Source: Lacicoccus alkaliphilus DSM 16010 (GTDB lineage Bacteria > Bacillota > Bacilli > Staphylococcales > Salinicoccaceae). From it: DNA of 64,000 nt. The translations under genes and the position numbers were made by a program. The stretch lies in assembly GCF_900142805.1 (NCBI RefSeq), contig NZ_FRCF01000007.1, positions 1 through 64,000 of the forward strand. Reading direction: 5' to 3'. Each line of letters starts with the position of its first letter. Within the stretch, counting starts at the first letter, position 1. The notes under the pieces were generated by a model. It was not told the origin of the DNA, made no database searches, and was given only the letters and a program-made list of their open reading frames with translations. Of the stretch, positions 17,212-26,504 are shown piece by piece.

Positions 17212-18909
17212 TTAAAGCTTGGTGTCTTCTATGGCTTCCAGATAACGGTCGGCTTCTGCAATGACATCTTTCAGGCTGCCTTCTTCGAATGGAGACCTGA
17301 GTTTGGCGACATCGACCAGAGCATTGAACGGCAGTGAGCCGCCAAGTTTGCACAGCGCCACATAATCTTTCCATGCCTCTTCGAAGTCTTCATTTGCACG
17401 TTGCCAGAACTGAAGGGCACAAACCTGTGCCAGGGTGTAGTCGATGTAGTAGAACGGGGCCCCGAAGAGGTGGCCCTGACGGTGCCAGAACGCGCCGCTC
17501 GTGAGGGGTTCAATACCATCATAGTCCCTGTGCGGCAAATATTTTTCTTCAAGCTTCTTCCATTCGCTGCGGCGTTCTTCCGGGGTCATCTCCGGGTTTT
17601 CATAGACGATATGCTGAAATTCATCAATGGCCACACCGTAAGGAAGAAACGACAGATTGTCCGCCATATGGGAAAACTTGAATTTATCCGTATCTTCTTC
17701 AAAGAAAAGAGCCATCCACGGATAGGTGAAGTATTCCATGCTCATTGAATGGATTTCTGCAGATTCCAATGTCGGGAACTGATATTCAGGAACATCAAAA
17801 CGTGACATATATGTCTGGAACGCATGACCTGCTTCATGTGTCAGAACGGTCACATCACCGAGGGTGCCGTTGAAGTTCGAGAAGATGAACGGCGAATCAT
17901 ACTCGGGGATGAACGTGCAGTAGCCACCGCCTTCCTTGCCTTTCTTGGCCTCGACATCAAATAATTCTCGTTCGCTCATGAATGTGTAGAACTCATCTGT
18001 TTCAGGTGAGAGTGCCTCATACATTTTCGCACCGTTTTTCATAATTTTTTTGGCGTCACCTTTTGGTGCGGCGTTTCCAGTGATGAAATCGAAGGATTCA
18101 TCATAGGATTTCAGCTCTGATAAGCCGATGCGTCTGCGCTGGCGCTCTTTCAACTTTGTGACGACGGGAACCACATATTCCGCCACCTGATTTCTGAACT
18201 TCTCGACCATGTCACGGTCGTAATCGATTCTGTTCATCCTGACATATCCCAGTTCGACGAAATCGCTGTAGCCGAGTGCCTTTGCGATCTTATCCCTCGT
18301 CTTGACAAGCCTGTCATAAATGTCATCGATTTCATCCAGTTTATCCCCCATGAATCCCTGGACGGCGAGCGATGCATCTTTACGGGTGTTGCGGTCCGGA
18401 TCTTCCATATATGGACCGAACTCGGATAAGTTCAGCACTTTTCCGTCAAATTCTATTTCAGCAGATGCCAGGAGCTTGGAGTACCGGGTGGACAGGCGGT
18501 TTTCTTCCTGGACCAGCTCCTTGATTGAAGGATCATAGCCTTTCAGCTCATTTTCCGCAAGAGCGAAAAGCTGTCTGCCATATAAATCTTCCAGTTCGAA
18601 CCGGAAATCGCTGTTCAATATTGCCTTATAGTATTTATTGTTGATTTCAGTTATGACCGGCCCGTATTCATCAAAGAAGTTTCTTTCTGCATCATAAAAT
18701 TCATCTTTTGTATTTATTGAGGCACGAATGTTTGCAAGGGTCTCCATCGTATCAAGACGGTTGAAAATCCTATTGAGTTCATCGACGACCTTGCTTTGCT
18801 CTTTCGCATTTTCAGCTGCCTCGAACGTTTCAATCAATTCGGATACCTCTTTGGATATCTGCTGTAAATCGGGCCTTTCATACTCATAGTCATGGAACTT
18901 CGTGACCAT
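17212..18909 (-). CDS. M3-family oligoendopeptidase (PepF-like)
   Basis: A 565-residue zinc metallopeptidase. The HEAGHAFQ motif near residue 359 is the M3 HExxH site, with a downstream glutamate in FPTLESAEIHSMSMEYF providing the third ligand. A helical N-terminal domain precedes it. There is no signal peptide, so it should cleave short peptides in the cytoplasm during peptide turnover or signal-peptide recycling. The start ATG has a GGGGG site. It is a single-gene unit with its own terminator. Confidence 0.9.
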   Translation of the reverse strand: MVTKFHDYEYERPDLQQISKEVSELIETFEAAENAKEQSKVVDELNRIFNRLDTMETLANIRASINTKDEFYDAERNFFDEYGPVITEINNKYYKAILNSDFRFELEDLYGRQLFALAENELKGYDPSIKELVQEENRLSTRYSKLLASAEIEFDGKVLNLSEFGPYMEDPDRNTRKDASLAVQGFMGDKLDEIDDIYDRLVKTRDKIAKALGYSDFVELGYVRMNRIDYDRDMVEKFRNQVAEYVVPVVTKLKERQRRRIGLSELKSYDESFDFITGNAAPKGDAKKIMKNGAKMYEALSPETDEFYTFMSERELFDVEAKKGKEGGGYCTFIPEYDSPFIFSNFNGTLGDVTVLTHEAGHAFQTYMSRFDVPEYQFPTLESAEIHSMSMEYFTYPWMALFFEEDTDKFKFSHMADNLSFLPYGVAIDEFQHIVYENPEMTPEERRSEWKKLEEKYLPHRDYDGIEPLTSGAFWHRQGHLFGAPFYYIDYTLAQVCALQFWQRANEDFEEAWKDYVALCKLGGSLPFNALVDVAKLRSPFEEGSLKDVIAEADRYLEAIEDTKL

Positions 18910-19052
18910 TTAATTTCCCCCTTATCGTTAGTCATGCATATTTTATCATATCAGGACACTGACAATCTAAAATTTAACGGCAGGGCTTTCATTAAAAGTG
19001 TTGTTTTGGGGTAGAATAAAGGGACGAAGATGGAATGACAGGAGGGGTAATT

Positions 19053-20480
19053 ATGGAAATCGATGACGAATTAGAATACCAGTTGGGTGAAATGACGAGG
19101 AAGACCCATGAGATGGACATCCCGGTCATGATTATAATAGAAGGGCCGCCTGCATCGGGCAAATCCAGGTTATCAAATGCGCTCTATATGGCCCTCGACT
19201 CCAAATACACGGACTTTGTAGCCACAAGACCGGCAAGGGAAATTGACCTGCGATATCCTTTCATGCAGCGATTTTGGAATCATCTGCCGAAGGAAGGGGA
19301 CATCAATATTCATTTCAGAAGCTGGTATGCCCAGTATATAGAGTATAAGGAAGCGGGCATAACAGAGAATATCGCAGTGGATTACAAAGACATCTGTAAT
19401 GATATGGAGAACTTCGAGAAGATGCTCCATAACAATGGCTACGAAATCCTGAAATTTTATGTGAACACTTCCGAAGAAGTCAGACAGAGGCATCTGGAAA
19501 AGCTGAAGGAAAACCCAATCCTTAAATGGAAGGCAGAGGAATTTGAGGAAAACCTCGAGTTATACAACTATGAGGAAGAAATGCAGGATTTCATCGGAAA
19601 AGACCAGCTCATCCCATGGACAGAGATTGATTTCGAGCATAAGAATGATGCCATCAATACATTATTTTCAACCATCATCGAAAAGCTCGAAAAAAGGATT
19701 GAAAAAGAGGATACTACGCCTGTTCAGAGGATCGTCAGTGACTTCACGCGGTACTTCGAGACGGAATTATTCACATTCGATTTTGAGGAGGAATCACTGA
19801 AAAAGCCCGAGTATAAAGAGATGTTGCCTGACCTGCAGCTCAGGATGCGTGAAATCCAATTCCAGCTGTACCGGCATAAAATCCCCCTGGTGCTGGTCTA
19901 TGAAGGGATGGATGCAGCAGGGAAGGGCGGGAACATCAAAAGGACCCGTGAGCGGCTGGACCCCACAGGGTATACGGTCAATGCAGTCAGTGCGCCGACG
20001 GATATGGAACTTGCACATCATTACTTATGGCGTTTTGCAACAAGCATACCGCGCAGCGGCCATATCGGCTTTTTTGACCGGAGCTGGTACGGCAGGGTGC
20101 TGGTGGAGCGGGTCGAAGGATTCGCCAGCCAGAAAGAATGGTCCCAGGCTTATGAGGAAATCAACGATTTTGAAAGATCCCTGTATAATTCAGGTGCAAT
20201 CATTTTGAAATTCTTCCTGTCACTGGATAAGGATGAACAGCTTAAACGTTTTGAAAAGCGTGAAGAGAATATTGAGAAACAATGGAAGATCACAAGCGAA
20301 GACTGGAGGAACCGTGAAAAATGGGAGCAGTATCTGGAGGCGAGTGAAGATATGATCAAAAAGACGGATACCGATTACGCGCCGTGGCACATCATCCCCG
20401 GAAACGATAAAAGATATGCGCGTATCGAAGTGTTGAAAAGAATCATTTCGACGTATGAAAAAGTCTTGAATAATGAGTGA
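19053..20480 (+). CDS. Tandem-domain PPK2 (polyphosphate:AMP phosphotransferase type)
   Basis: A 475-residue protein with two PPK2 domains. The first (residues 20-200) has a P-loop GPPASGKS but a degenerate FRSWY lid segment. The second (about 245-475) has the canonical GMDAAGKGGNIK Walker A, DPTGY and FDRSWYGRVLVERVEGF. This two-domain arrangement is that of class II PPK2, which phosphorylates AMP to ADP from polyphosphate; by analogy the C-terminal domain is the active one. It is cytoplasmic. ATG at 19053 with AGGAGGGG is preferred over ATG at 19035. It stands alone, upstream of lemA. Confidence 0.85.
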   Translation: MEIDDELEYQLGEMTRKTHEMDIPVMIIIEGPPASGKSRLSNALYMALDSKYTDFVATRPAREIDLRYPFMQRFWNHLPKEGDINIHFRSWYAQYIEYKEAGITENIAVDYKDICNDMENFEKMLHNNGYEILKFYVNTSEEVRQRHLEKLKENPILKWKAEEFEENLELYNYEEEMQDFIGKDQLIPWTEIDFEHKNDAINTLFSTIIEKLEKRIEKEDTTPVQRIVSDFTRYFETELFTFDFEEESLKKPEYKEMLPDLQLRMREIQFQLYRHKIPLVLVYEGMDAAGKGGNIKRTRERLDPTGYTVNAVSAPTDMELAHHYLWRFATSIPRSGHIGFFDRSWYGRVLVERVEGFASQKEWSQAYEEINDFERSLYNSGAIILKFFLSLDKDEQLKRFEKREENIEKQWKITSEDWRNREKWEQYLEASEDMIKKTDTDYAPWHIIPGNDKRYARIEVLKRIISTYEKVLNNE

Positions 20481-20538
20481 TACGCCTTTTTCATGTATAC
20501 TTCATATGAAAAGATCTTAAAAGAAAGAGGAAGTAGAT

Positions 20539-21132
20539 ATGAGGAAACTTTTATTCCCCCTCGGGGCCATTGCCGTTTTAATCATCATATTCGCCATCCT
20601 GGTCGTCCCAAGATATAACACACTGGTCAACCTGGATGAGGATGTACTCCAGGCGGAATCCAACATCGCCACCCAGCTTCAAAGGCGTGGTGACCTGATA
20701 CCGAACCTGGTGAACACCGTGCAGGAGTATGCAGATCTGGAGCAGGAAATATTCACGGATATCGCAGAGGCGAGAAGCAATATAACAAATGCGGATGACA
20801 TGGAGGAAGTCTCGGAAGCGGATACGGAGATGCGGTCTGCTCTGTCGAGGTTGATCGCAGTCACCGAAGATTACCCGGACCTGCAGGCGAGTGAACAGTT
20901 TACGGGTCTCCGTGACGAGCTGGCCGGTGCAGAAAACAGGATTGCCGTCGCCAGGCAGGATTACAATTCCACCGTCCAGGCGTTCAACAGAAATGTAAGG
21001 ACCTTCCCCGGCAACATGATCGCCGGCATTTTCGGCTTTGAGGAAAAACCATATTTTGAAGCGGACGAATCTGCTGAAGAGGTGCCTGAAGTGAACTTCG
21101 ATTCAGGCGGGGACGATTCCGGTGATGAGTGA
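20539..21132 (+). CDS. lemA: LemA family protein
   Basis: A 197-residue protein with one N-terminal membrane segment (residues 5-24) and the LemA helical domain: VLQAESNIATQLQRRGDLIPNL near residue 36, and YNSTVQAFNRNVRTFPGNMIA near 143. The acidic C terminus is variable. The function is unresolved; it commonly pairs with a TPM/YgcG protein, as here, where the next gene overlaps it by one base (TGATG). Confidence 0.9.
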   Translation: MRKLLFPLGAIAVLIIIFAILVVPRYNTLVNLDEDVLQAESNIATQLQRRGDLIPNLVNTVQEYADLEQEIFTDIAEARSNITNADDMEEVSEADTEMRSALSRLIAVTEDYPDLQASEQFTGLRDELAGAENRIAVARQDYNSTVQAFNRNVRTFPGNMIAGIFGFEEKPYFEADESAEEVPEVNFDSGGDDSGDE

Positions 21133-22004
21133 TGAAACGTTTTTTGCCGATCGTTGCCACTCTGATCCTTGCCGTACTGCTCAGCCAGGATGTGCTGGCC
21201 CGGGAGGAATTGCCTGAGCTCGATACAAATAATTATTTCATACAGGATCATGCAGATATCCTCAACTCCCAAACGGTTGAAGAATTGAATGCACTCGGTG
21301 AACATCTTGAAGAGGGCACCGGCGCCGAGCTTCTGCTGATGACGATGCCGACCATCGGCCAGGAGCACAGACAGGACTATGCGCTCAGGGTACTCAGGGA
21401 ATACGGTGTCGGCAAAGCGGAGCATGATAACGGCATCGTGATCTTCCTCAACCTGGACAATGGCAACGAGTTCAACAACCGGGGCATCGACATCCAGGTC
21501 GGTTACGGCGTCGAAGGTTACCTGAATGATGCAAAAATCGGCAGGATCATCGACAACACCGCCATGGAAAGTTTTCAGAATGCAGCGGATGCCGGTGATG
21601 AAGAGACTGCGGATGCCTATTACGAAGAAGGGCTCGTCAGCCTTTACAACGCAATCTACCAGGAATCGCTCGATGCATACGGCTTTGTCGATGGAGAGTT
21701 CACGCGGGAGACACCTGAAGATGATGCGGGCGGTGAAATGAGCCTTTCCGGCATGATCTTGAGACTTTTCATTACAATGGGTGCAATTTACCTGATATAT
21801 AAGCTGTTCTTCAATAACTCAGGCCGTGGCGGTCCGGGTGGTCCAGGCGGCAGGAACAGACGGTCAAGGCGCGGTGGACCTGTCGTGCTGTTCCCGCCAT
21901 CAGGCGGGGGCTTCGGTTCCGGCGGCGGCTTTGGCGGCGGAGGCGGCTTTGGAGGTTTCGGCGGCGGCTCCGGCGGCGGCGGCGGTGCCGGACGTGGCTT
22001 TTGA
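21132..22004 (+). CDS. TPM-domain (YgcG-type) membrane protein
   Basis: A 290-residue protein with a signal peptide (residues 1-23), an extracytoplasmic TPM domain (about 33-170; NYFIQDHADIL, NGIVIFLNL, GYGVEGYLNDA), one membrane helix (about 206-222), a basic stretch, and a glycine-rich tail of F-G-G repeats ending GAGRGF. It is thought to act with LemA at the envelope. The last ten codons and following terminator are echoed at 33993-34057, marking a probable insertion boundary. Confidence 0.88.
   Translation: MKRFLPIVATLILAVLLSQDVLAREELPELDTNNYFIQDHADILNSQTVEELNALGEHLEEGTGAELLLMTMPTIGQEHRQDYALRVLREYGVGKAEHDNGIVIFLNLDNGNEFNNRGIDIQVGYGVEGYLNDAKIGRIIDNTAMESFQNAADAGDEETADAYYEEGLVSLYNAIYQESLDAYGFVDGEFTRETPEDDAGGEMSLSGMILRLFITMGAIYLIYKLFFNNSGRGGPGGPGGRNRRSRRGGPVVLFPPSGGGFGSGGGFGGGGGFGGFGGGSGGGGGAGRGF
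21975..22004 (+). repeat. Left boundary repeat (3' end of TPM gene)
   Basis: The last ten codons of the TPM gene match 33993-34022 at 27 of 30 bases; all three differences are silent or stop-codon changes (TGA here, TAA there). Both copies are followed within about 35 bases by a CTGGA / TCCAG hairpin terminator. Confidence 0.7.
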
Positions 22005-22016
22005 TACACGAGGGAA

Positions 22017-22044
22017 GAGAGACTGGAGGGTTCCAGTCTCTTTT
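22017..22044 (+). terminator. Terminator of lemA-TPM
   Basis: Stem AGAGACTGGA / TCCAGTCTCT and a T-run. Confidence 0.88.
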
Positions 22045-22077
22045 CTTATTTTTAAATATTAAAAGCCGACTGATATT

Positions 22078-22866
22078 CTACTTGAAAAACCGTTCATCAT
22101 ACCCGAGGCGTTCGGAAGCTTCCTCCCCCGCTGCGATGACTTTTGCTGCGATGTCTCTAATTTTATATTCTTTCATACGCTGTATGGGCCCAACGACGGT
22201 GACAGCGCTCACCACCCTCCCTGTATAGTCGCGTATGGGGGCGGCGACCGATCTCGTTCCTTCGGTCAATTCCTCGGTGCTGACCGCATAATTTTTTTCA
22301 CGGACAATTTCCAGTTCACTGCGAAGGCGGTCGGGGTCGGTGATGCTGTTCCTGGTGTGTGAAACCAACCCCTGGCTGATCACATCTTCAACCACCTGCT
22401 CGTCACTGAACGCGAGCAGCACCTTGCCGGAGCTCGTACAGTATGAGGGGTTCCTTCTTCCAAGATGCGTAAGGATGCGAACTGGATGGTAGCATTCCTC
22501 CTTATGGATATAAATGGTATCCAAGCCGTCCATGACTGCGAGATGGGTGGTCTCGCCTGTATCATTCACCAGTTTGTGCAGAACCGGGGACGCTTCTTTA
22601 TGAATGTCCAAATCATTGGTGACAATCCCTGCAAGCGTGAGTACCGAGACGCCCAACCGATAGGATTGTGAGTCTTTGTCTTTGATGACAAATCCTTCGT
22701 GGGCAAGGGTCGACATCAATCGGCTGACTGTACTTTTTGCCAACCCTAATGATTCAGCCAGTTCACCGACCCTTTTTGTCGGTTCAATCGCAGAAAAACT
22801 CTTTAAGATCCTTAAGGCATTTGAAACAGAAGAAAGAACTTGTGGTTCGGGTTTACTCTTTGCCAT
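22078..22866 (-). CDS. IclR-family transcriptional regulator
   Basis: A 262-residue regulator. Residues 10-75 are the IclR winged helix (RVGELAESLGLAKSTVSRLMSTL); the rest is the effector-binding GAF-like domain (ETTHLAVMDGLDTIYIHKEE, and GTRSVAAPIRDYTGRVVSAV near residue 205). The family commonly controls aromatic catabolism. It is divergent from the semialdehyde dehydrogenase operon and very likely its regulator, with a lower-pathway intermediate as ligand. A GTTCC-N7-GGAAC palindrome in the shared intergenic region is a candidate operator. Confidence 0.9.
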   Translation of the reverse strand: MAKSKPEPQVLSSVSNALRILKSFSAIEPTKRVGELAESLGLAKSTVSRLMSTLAHEGFVIKDKDSQSYRLGVSVLTLAGIVTNDLDIHKEASPVLHKLVNDTGETTHLAVMDGLDTIYIHKEECYHPVRILTHLGRRNPSYCTSSGKVLLAFSDEQVVEDVISQGLVSHTRNSITDPDRLRSELEIVREKNYAVSTEELTEGTRSVAAPIRDYTGRVVSAVTVVGPIQRMKEYKIRDIAAKVIAAGEEASERLGYDERFFK

Positions 22867-23002
22867 GGAATCACCTCTTTAATATTTGTTTTACATAGAA
22901 GAACAGGTAAAAATTTATGATTTCTTGATATATTCTGATTGTACTTCATTAGGAGCGCTTTCTAAATAGTATTCTAAAAATTTTATCATAATATTTAGAA
23001 TT

Positions 23003-23019
23003 GTTCCATATAGAGGAAC
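23003..23019. promoter_or_regulatory. Candidate IclR operator
   Basis: GTTCC-ATATAGA-GGAAC inverted repeat in the 291-base gap between the divergent IclR gene and the dehydrogenase operon. A second inverted repeat, ATTCTAAA (22971-22978) / TTTAGAAT (22994-23001), lies beside it. The assignment to IclR is inferred from position. Confidence 0.5.
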
Positions 23020-23157
23020 TCCGACCTTTTAAAGGTTTTGCGCCAAATTTATAATGAATATAGATTGAGGAGGCAGTGGGGGAGTCCCCATACTCCATTT
23101 GAGATTAGAAGTCTTGAGTTAATGTATGCGTTATCAAATATTAGGAGGTCTTTATTT

Positions 23158-24615
23158 ATGCAAACTGAAACAAAACAAAAGGTTATGGACTGTTCACATT
23201 TCATCAATGGGGAATATGTACAATCGTCGAATGCAAAAACATTTGAAAATGTGAATCCTGCAACAGAAACAGTGTTGGGTAATATTGCGATAGGAGGGAA
23301 ACAAGAAGTTGACCAGGCAGTAAGTGCTGCGAGGAAGGCATTGAACGGGGAATGGAAAAACATGCCTTTGAAAGAGCGTTCCAACATCATCCGTAAAATC
23401 GGTGACCTGATCCTGGAGAGAAAAGATGAACTGGCGGAACTCGAATCCCTCGACACAGGCAAGCCTTTATGGTTGTCCCAGAAAGTGGATATCGATCGTG
23501 CAGCGAACAACTTTTATTTCTTTGCTGATTATATGACAACGGTTGGCACAGAAGCTTATGAGCAGGATGATCTAGCTATCCATTATGCCAAGCGTCGTCC
23601 GGTCGGGGTCGTCGGGCTGATCAATCCATGGAACTTGCCATTGTTCCTTATGACATGGAAATTGGCCCCGGCTCTGGCGGCGGGTAATACAGCTGTGATG
23701 AAACCTTCAGAAGTGACACCGATGACGGCAACTGTACTGGGAGAAATCTGCAAGGAGGCCGGTGTACCCGATGGTGTGGTGAACATGGTGCACGGGTTTG
23801 GTGAAACAGGAGCGGCACTTTCTTCCCATGAAGATGTGGATGCCATCGCGTTCACCGGTGAAACGATCACGGGCACTGAAATAATGAAGGCTGCAGCACC
23901 GACATTGAAGAAATTGTCCTTCGAGCTTGGCGGCAAGAATCCTAATATCATTTTTGCAGATGCTGATATCGAAGATGCAATTGAAACCACGGTGCGTTCC
24001 AGTTTCATCAATCAAGGTGAAGTATGTCTGTGCGGTTCGAGGATTTATGTGGAACGTCCAATGTATGATGAATTTCTGGATCGTTTTGCAGAAAAGACGA
24101 AAGCGCTCGTAGTTGGCGACCCGTTCGATGCCGACACGAAAGTGGGCGCGTTGGTCAGTGAAGAACATTATCGTAAGGTGCTCGGCTACCTGGACATCGC
24201 AAAAGAAGAAGGCGGAACATTCCTGACAGGCGGTAAAGCAGCTGAAGGATTCGATAAGGGCTTTTTTGTGGAACCAACAATCATTACAGGGTTGGGCAAA
24301 GATTCAAGATGTGTACGAGAAGAAATTTTTGGGCCGGTCGTGACTGTCATTCCATTTGATACGGAAGAAGAAGTACTGGAGCAGGTCAACGACACACATT
24401 ATGGCCTGAGTGCAAGCGTATGGACCAGTAATGTGAAGCGTGCCACCGGTTTCAGTGGAAAAATAGAAGCCGGAATCGTCTGGGTCAATACATGGTTCCT
24501 GCGTGATCTGCGCACACCATTCGGTGGAATGAAACGCAGTGGCCTTGGACGTGAAGGCGGGTCCCACAGTTTTGATTTCTACTCCGAATTAACGAACATC
24601 ACTCTCAAAATGTAG
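23158..24615 (+). CDS. 2-hydroxymuconic semialdehyde dehydrogenase-type ALDH
   Basis: A 485-residue NAD(P)-dependent aldehyde dehydrogenase. Visible features are NPWNLPLFLMTWKLAPALAA, the catalytic-base segment FELGGKNPN, the nucleophile in NQGEVCLCGS and the C-terminal TPFGGMKRSGLGREGG. Context identifies it as the enzyme oxidising 2-hydroxymuconate semialdehyde to 2-hydroxymuconate (DmpC/XylG type); close relatives oxidise 2-aminomuconate semialdehyde. The start at 23158 follows AGGAGG; a longer reading upstream has no support. It is the first gene of a four-gene lower-pathway operon. Confidence 0.87.
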   Translation: MQTETKQKVMDCSHFINGEYVQSSNAKTFENVNPATETVLGNIAIGGKQEVDQAVSAARKALNGEWKNMPLKERSNIIRKIGDLILERKDELAELESLDTGKPLWLSQKVDIDRAANNFYFFADYMTTVGTEAYEQDDLAIHYAKRRPVGVVGLINPWNLPLFLMTWKLAPALAAGNTAVMKPSEVTPMTATVLGEICKEAGVPDGVVNMVHGFGETGAALSSHEDVDAIAFTGETITGTEIMKAAAPTLKKLSFELGGKNPNIIFADADIEDAIETTVRSSFINQGEVCLCGSRIYVERPMYDEFLDRFAEKTKALVVGDPFDADTKVGALVSEEHYRKVLGYLDIAKEEGGTFLTGGKAAEGFDKGFFVEPTIITGLGKDSRCVREEIFGPVVTVIPFDTEEEVLEQVNDTHYGLSASVWTSNVKRATGFSGKIEAGIVWVNTWFLRDLRTPFGGMKRSGLGREGGSHSFDFYSELTNITLKM

Positions 24616-24626
24616 GAGGGTTTTAA

Positions 24627-25433
24627 ATGAAGACTGATTACACGACAAATACAGCAGACCATGCAAACCACTTGAATGAGGCCAGGAGTAAAAAGGAAGG
24701 GGTCCGGCCGATTACAGAGCTGGATCCTGACATCTCCGTCGAGGAAGCTTATAAGATACAACTGCATACGATAGAACGAAATGTGCAAAGTGGACAGCGG
24801 ATCACGGGCAAGAAGATTGGTTTAACATCCAAAGTGATGCAGGAGGCGTTGGGTGTGGATGAACCTGATTACGGACATCTGTTAGATGGTATGCAGGTGA
24901 AAAATGGCGGCACGATTTCATTGGACCGTGTGCTGCAGCCGAAAGTGGAAGGGGAAATAGCTTTTATTTTGAAAAGGGATCTGGAAGGGCCGGGTGTCAC
25001 TGCATTAGATGTATTGAAAGCTACTGATGCGGTTGTACCGGCGCTTGAAATCATAGACAGCAGGATAAAGGACTGGAAAATCACCCTGGCTGATACGGTT
25101 GCAGATAATGCTTCCTCCGGATTGTATCTGCTCGGTGAAATCCCGACGAAAATTGAAGATATCGACCTGAAGCAGATGGGAATGGCTCTCTACAAAAATG
25201 GCATTTTACAAAATACCGGGGTTGGTGCTGCTGCTTTGGGAGATCCAGCAAGATGTGTGGCATGGCTGGCCAATAAACTCTCAAGATACGGAATAACATT
25301 AAAAGCCGGCGAAGTCATCCTCTCGGGAGCGCTGTCTTCTGCTGTAGAAGCGGGGCCCGGGGATCACTTTTATGCAAAGTTTGCCGGTCTTGAAGAAGTA
25401 CGGGTGTCATTCGATGAATATGAGGAGCGATGA
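24627..25433 (+). CDS. 2-oxopent-4-enoate hydratase
   Basis: A 268-residue member of the hydratase/decarboxylase family (DmpE/XylJ/MhpD). Features are KKIGLTSKVMQEALGVDEPDYG, then LQPKVEGEIAFIL with the metal-binding glutamates, and LSGALSSAVEAGPGD at the C-terminal end. It adds water to 2-oxopent-4-enoate to give 4-hydroxy-2-oxovalerate. It is paralogous to the next gene. It begins 11 bases after the dehydrogenase. Confidence 0.87.
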   Translation: MKTDYTTNTADHANHLNEARSKKEGVRPITELDPDISVEEAYKIQLHTIERNVQSGQRITGKKIGLTSKVMQEALGVDEPDYGHLLDGMQVKNGGTISLDRVLQPKVEGEIAFILKRDLEGPGVTALDVLKATDAVVPALEIIDSRIKDWKITLADTVADNASSGLYLLGEIPTKIEDIDLKQMGMALYKNGILQNTGVGAAALGDPARCVAWLANKLSRYGITLKAGEVILSGALSSAVEAGPGDHFYAKFAGLEEVRVSFDEYEER

Positions 25434-25435
25434 AC

Positions 25436-26224
25436 ATGGATAAAAATAAAATCAAAGCGCTGGCAGAGTATGTGCACAATGCGGAAAAAGATAAGAAGGA
25501 AATATTGAAAATCACTGCAGATCTACATCCATCACTTTCCATTGACGAGGCATATCTTGTCCAGGAAGAACTGATCCGTCAAAAGTTGGAAGATGGCCAC
25601 CAAATTATCGGGCCAAAGATGGGGATTACCAGCGAGGCCAAAATGAAACAAATGGATGTGGATGATCCAATATATGGTTATGTGTTCGATAATATGATCG
25701 TAGAAGAAGGTGATTCGATTTCCATATCCGACTATATACATCCAAAAGTAGAACCTGAAATCGGATTTATTTTAGGAAAAGATCTGGAAGGGCCGGGCGT
25801 CACCACACTGGATGTGCTGCGTGCTACTGAACATGTTTTCCCGGCCATCGAGATCATCGACAGCCGGTATGAAAATTTCAACTTCACGCTGCCGGATGTC
25901 ATTGCAGATAATACGTCAGCAGCCGGGGCGGTGTTCGGAACCTACTTAAGAAAACCCGAAGAACTGGAATTGGATGTGGTCGGGGTGACCTTATCCATAA
26001 ACGGAGAAGTCCAGTCATTGGGGGCTGGCGCAGCAGTTCTGGATCATCCGGCCAAATCGATTGCGAGACTTGCCAATATGCTGAGCAAAAAAGGGGAGAA
26101 GGTGAAAGCGGGTCAGCCTATCCTTTCAGGCGGCATCACGGCCGCAGTACGCTTATCTCCCGGGGATTTTGTCAGCGCAAAATATGGCGGGTTGGGGGAT
26201 GTATCATTTTTCGTGAAAGAATGA
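25436..26224 (+). CDS. 4-oxalocrotonate decarboxylase
   Basis: A 262-residue paralogue of the preceding hydratase. [25 protein letters not shown] and [13 protein letters not shown] place it with DmpH/XylI, which decarboxylates 2-oxo-3-hexenedioate and forms a complex with the hydratase. The two genes may be assigned in reverse, but the KMGITS and EPEIGFIL variants favour the decarboxylase here. ATG at 25436 is chosen because GAGGAG is eight bases upstream; an ATG at 25430 overlapping the previous stop is too close. Confidence 0.83.
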   Translation: MDKNKIKALAEYVHNAEKDKKEILKITADLHPSLSIDEAYLVQEELIRQKLEDGHQIIGPKMGITSEAKMKQMDVDDPIYGYVFDNMIVEEGDSISISDYIHPKVEPEIGFILGKDLEGPGVTTLDVLRATEHVFPAIEIIDSRYENFNFTLPDVIADNTSAAGAVFGTYLRKPEELELDVVGVTLSINGEVQSLGAGAAVLDHPAKSIARLANMLSKKGEKVKAGQPILSGGITAAVRLSPGDFVSAKYGGLGDVSFFVKE

Positions 26225-26257
26225 GCGTGACTTGCATATACGGAGGAGGAGAGACGT

Positions 26258-26449
26258 TTGCCACTTATCAATATAAAAATAATGGAAGGCAGATCCGAAG
26301 AAAAAGTGGAAGCACTTATGAAGCGCGTGACAGATGCAGTCAGTGAGTCAATTGAAGCACCGAAAGAAAATGTGCGGGTGACTGTCGAGGAAGTGCCGAA
26401 AACTCATTGGGCCATCGGCGGGACCAGTGCAAAAAAACTGGGAAGGTGA
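26258..26449 (+). CDS. 4-oxalocrotonate tautomerase
   Basis: A 63-codon gene starting at TTG; after removal of the initiator Met, the mature 62-residue protein begins with the catalytic proline (PLINIKIMEGRS). The conserved arginines near residues 11 and 39 and KENVRVTVEEVP fit the 4-OT family. It converts 2-hydroxymuconate to 2-oxo-3-hexenedioate, feeding the decarboxylase. A GGAGGAGGAGA site precedes the TTG; no ATG could preserve Pro1. Confidence 0.93.
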   Translation: MPLINIKIMEGRSEEKVEALMKRVTDAVSESIEAPKENVRVTVEEVPKTHWAIGGTSAKKLGR

Positions 26450-26458
26450 ATGAATACG

Positions 26459-26490
26459 AAGAGCGGCAGGGGATCCCCTGCCGCTCTTTT
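26459..26490 (+). terminator. Terminator of the lower-pathway operon
   Basis: Perfect stem AAGAGCGGCAGGGG / CCCCTGCCGCTCTT with a short loop and a T-run; it also serves the convergent LysR gene. Confidence 0.92.
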
Positions 26491-26504
26491 GTTTATAGCC
26501 GAAG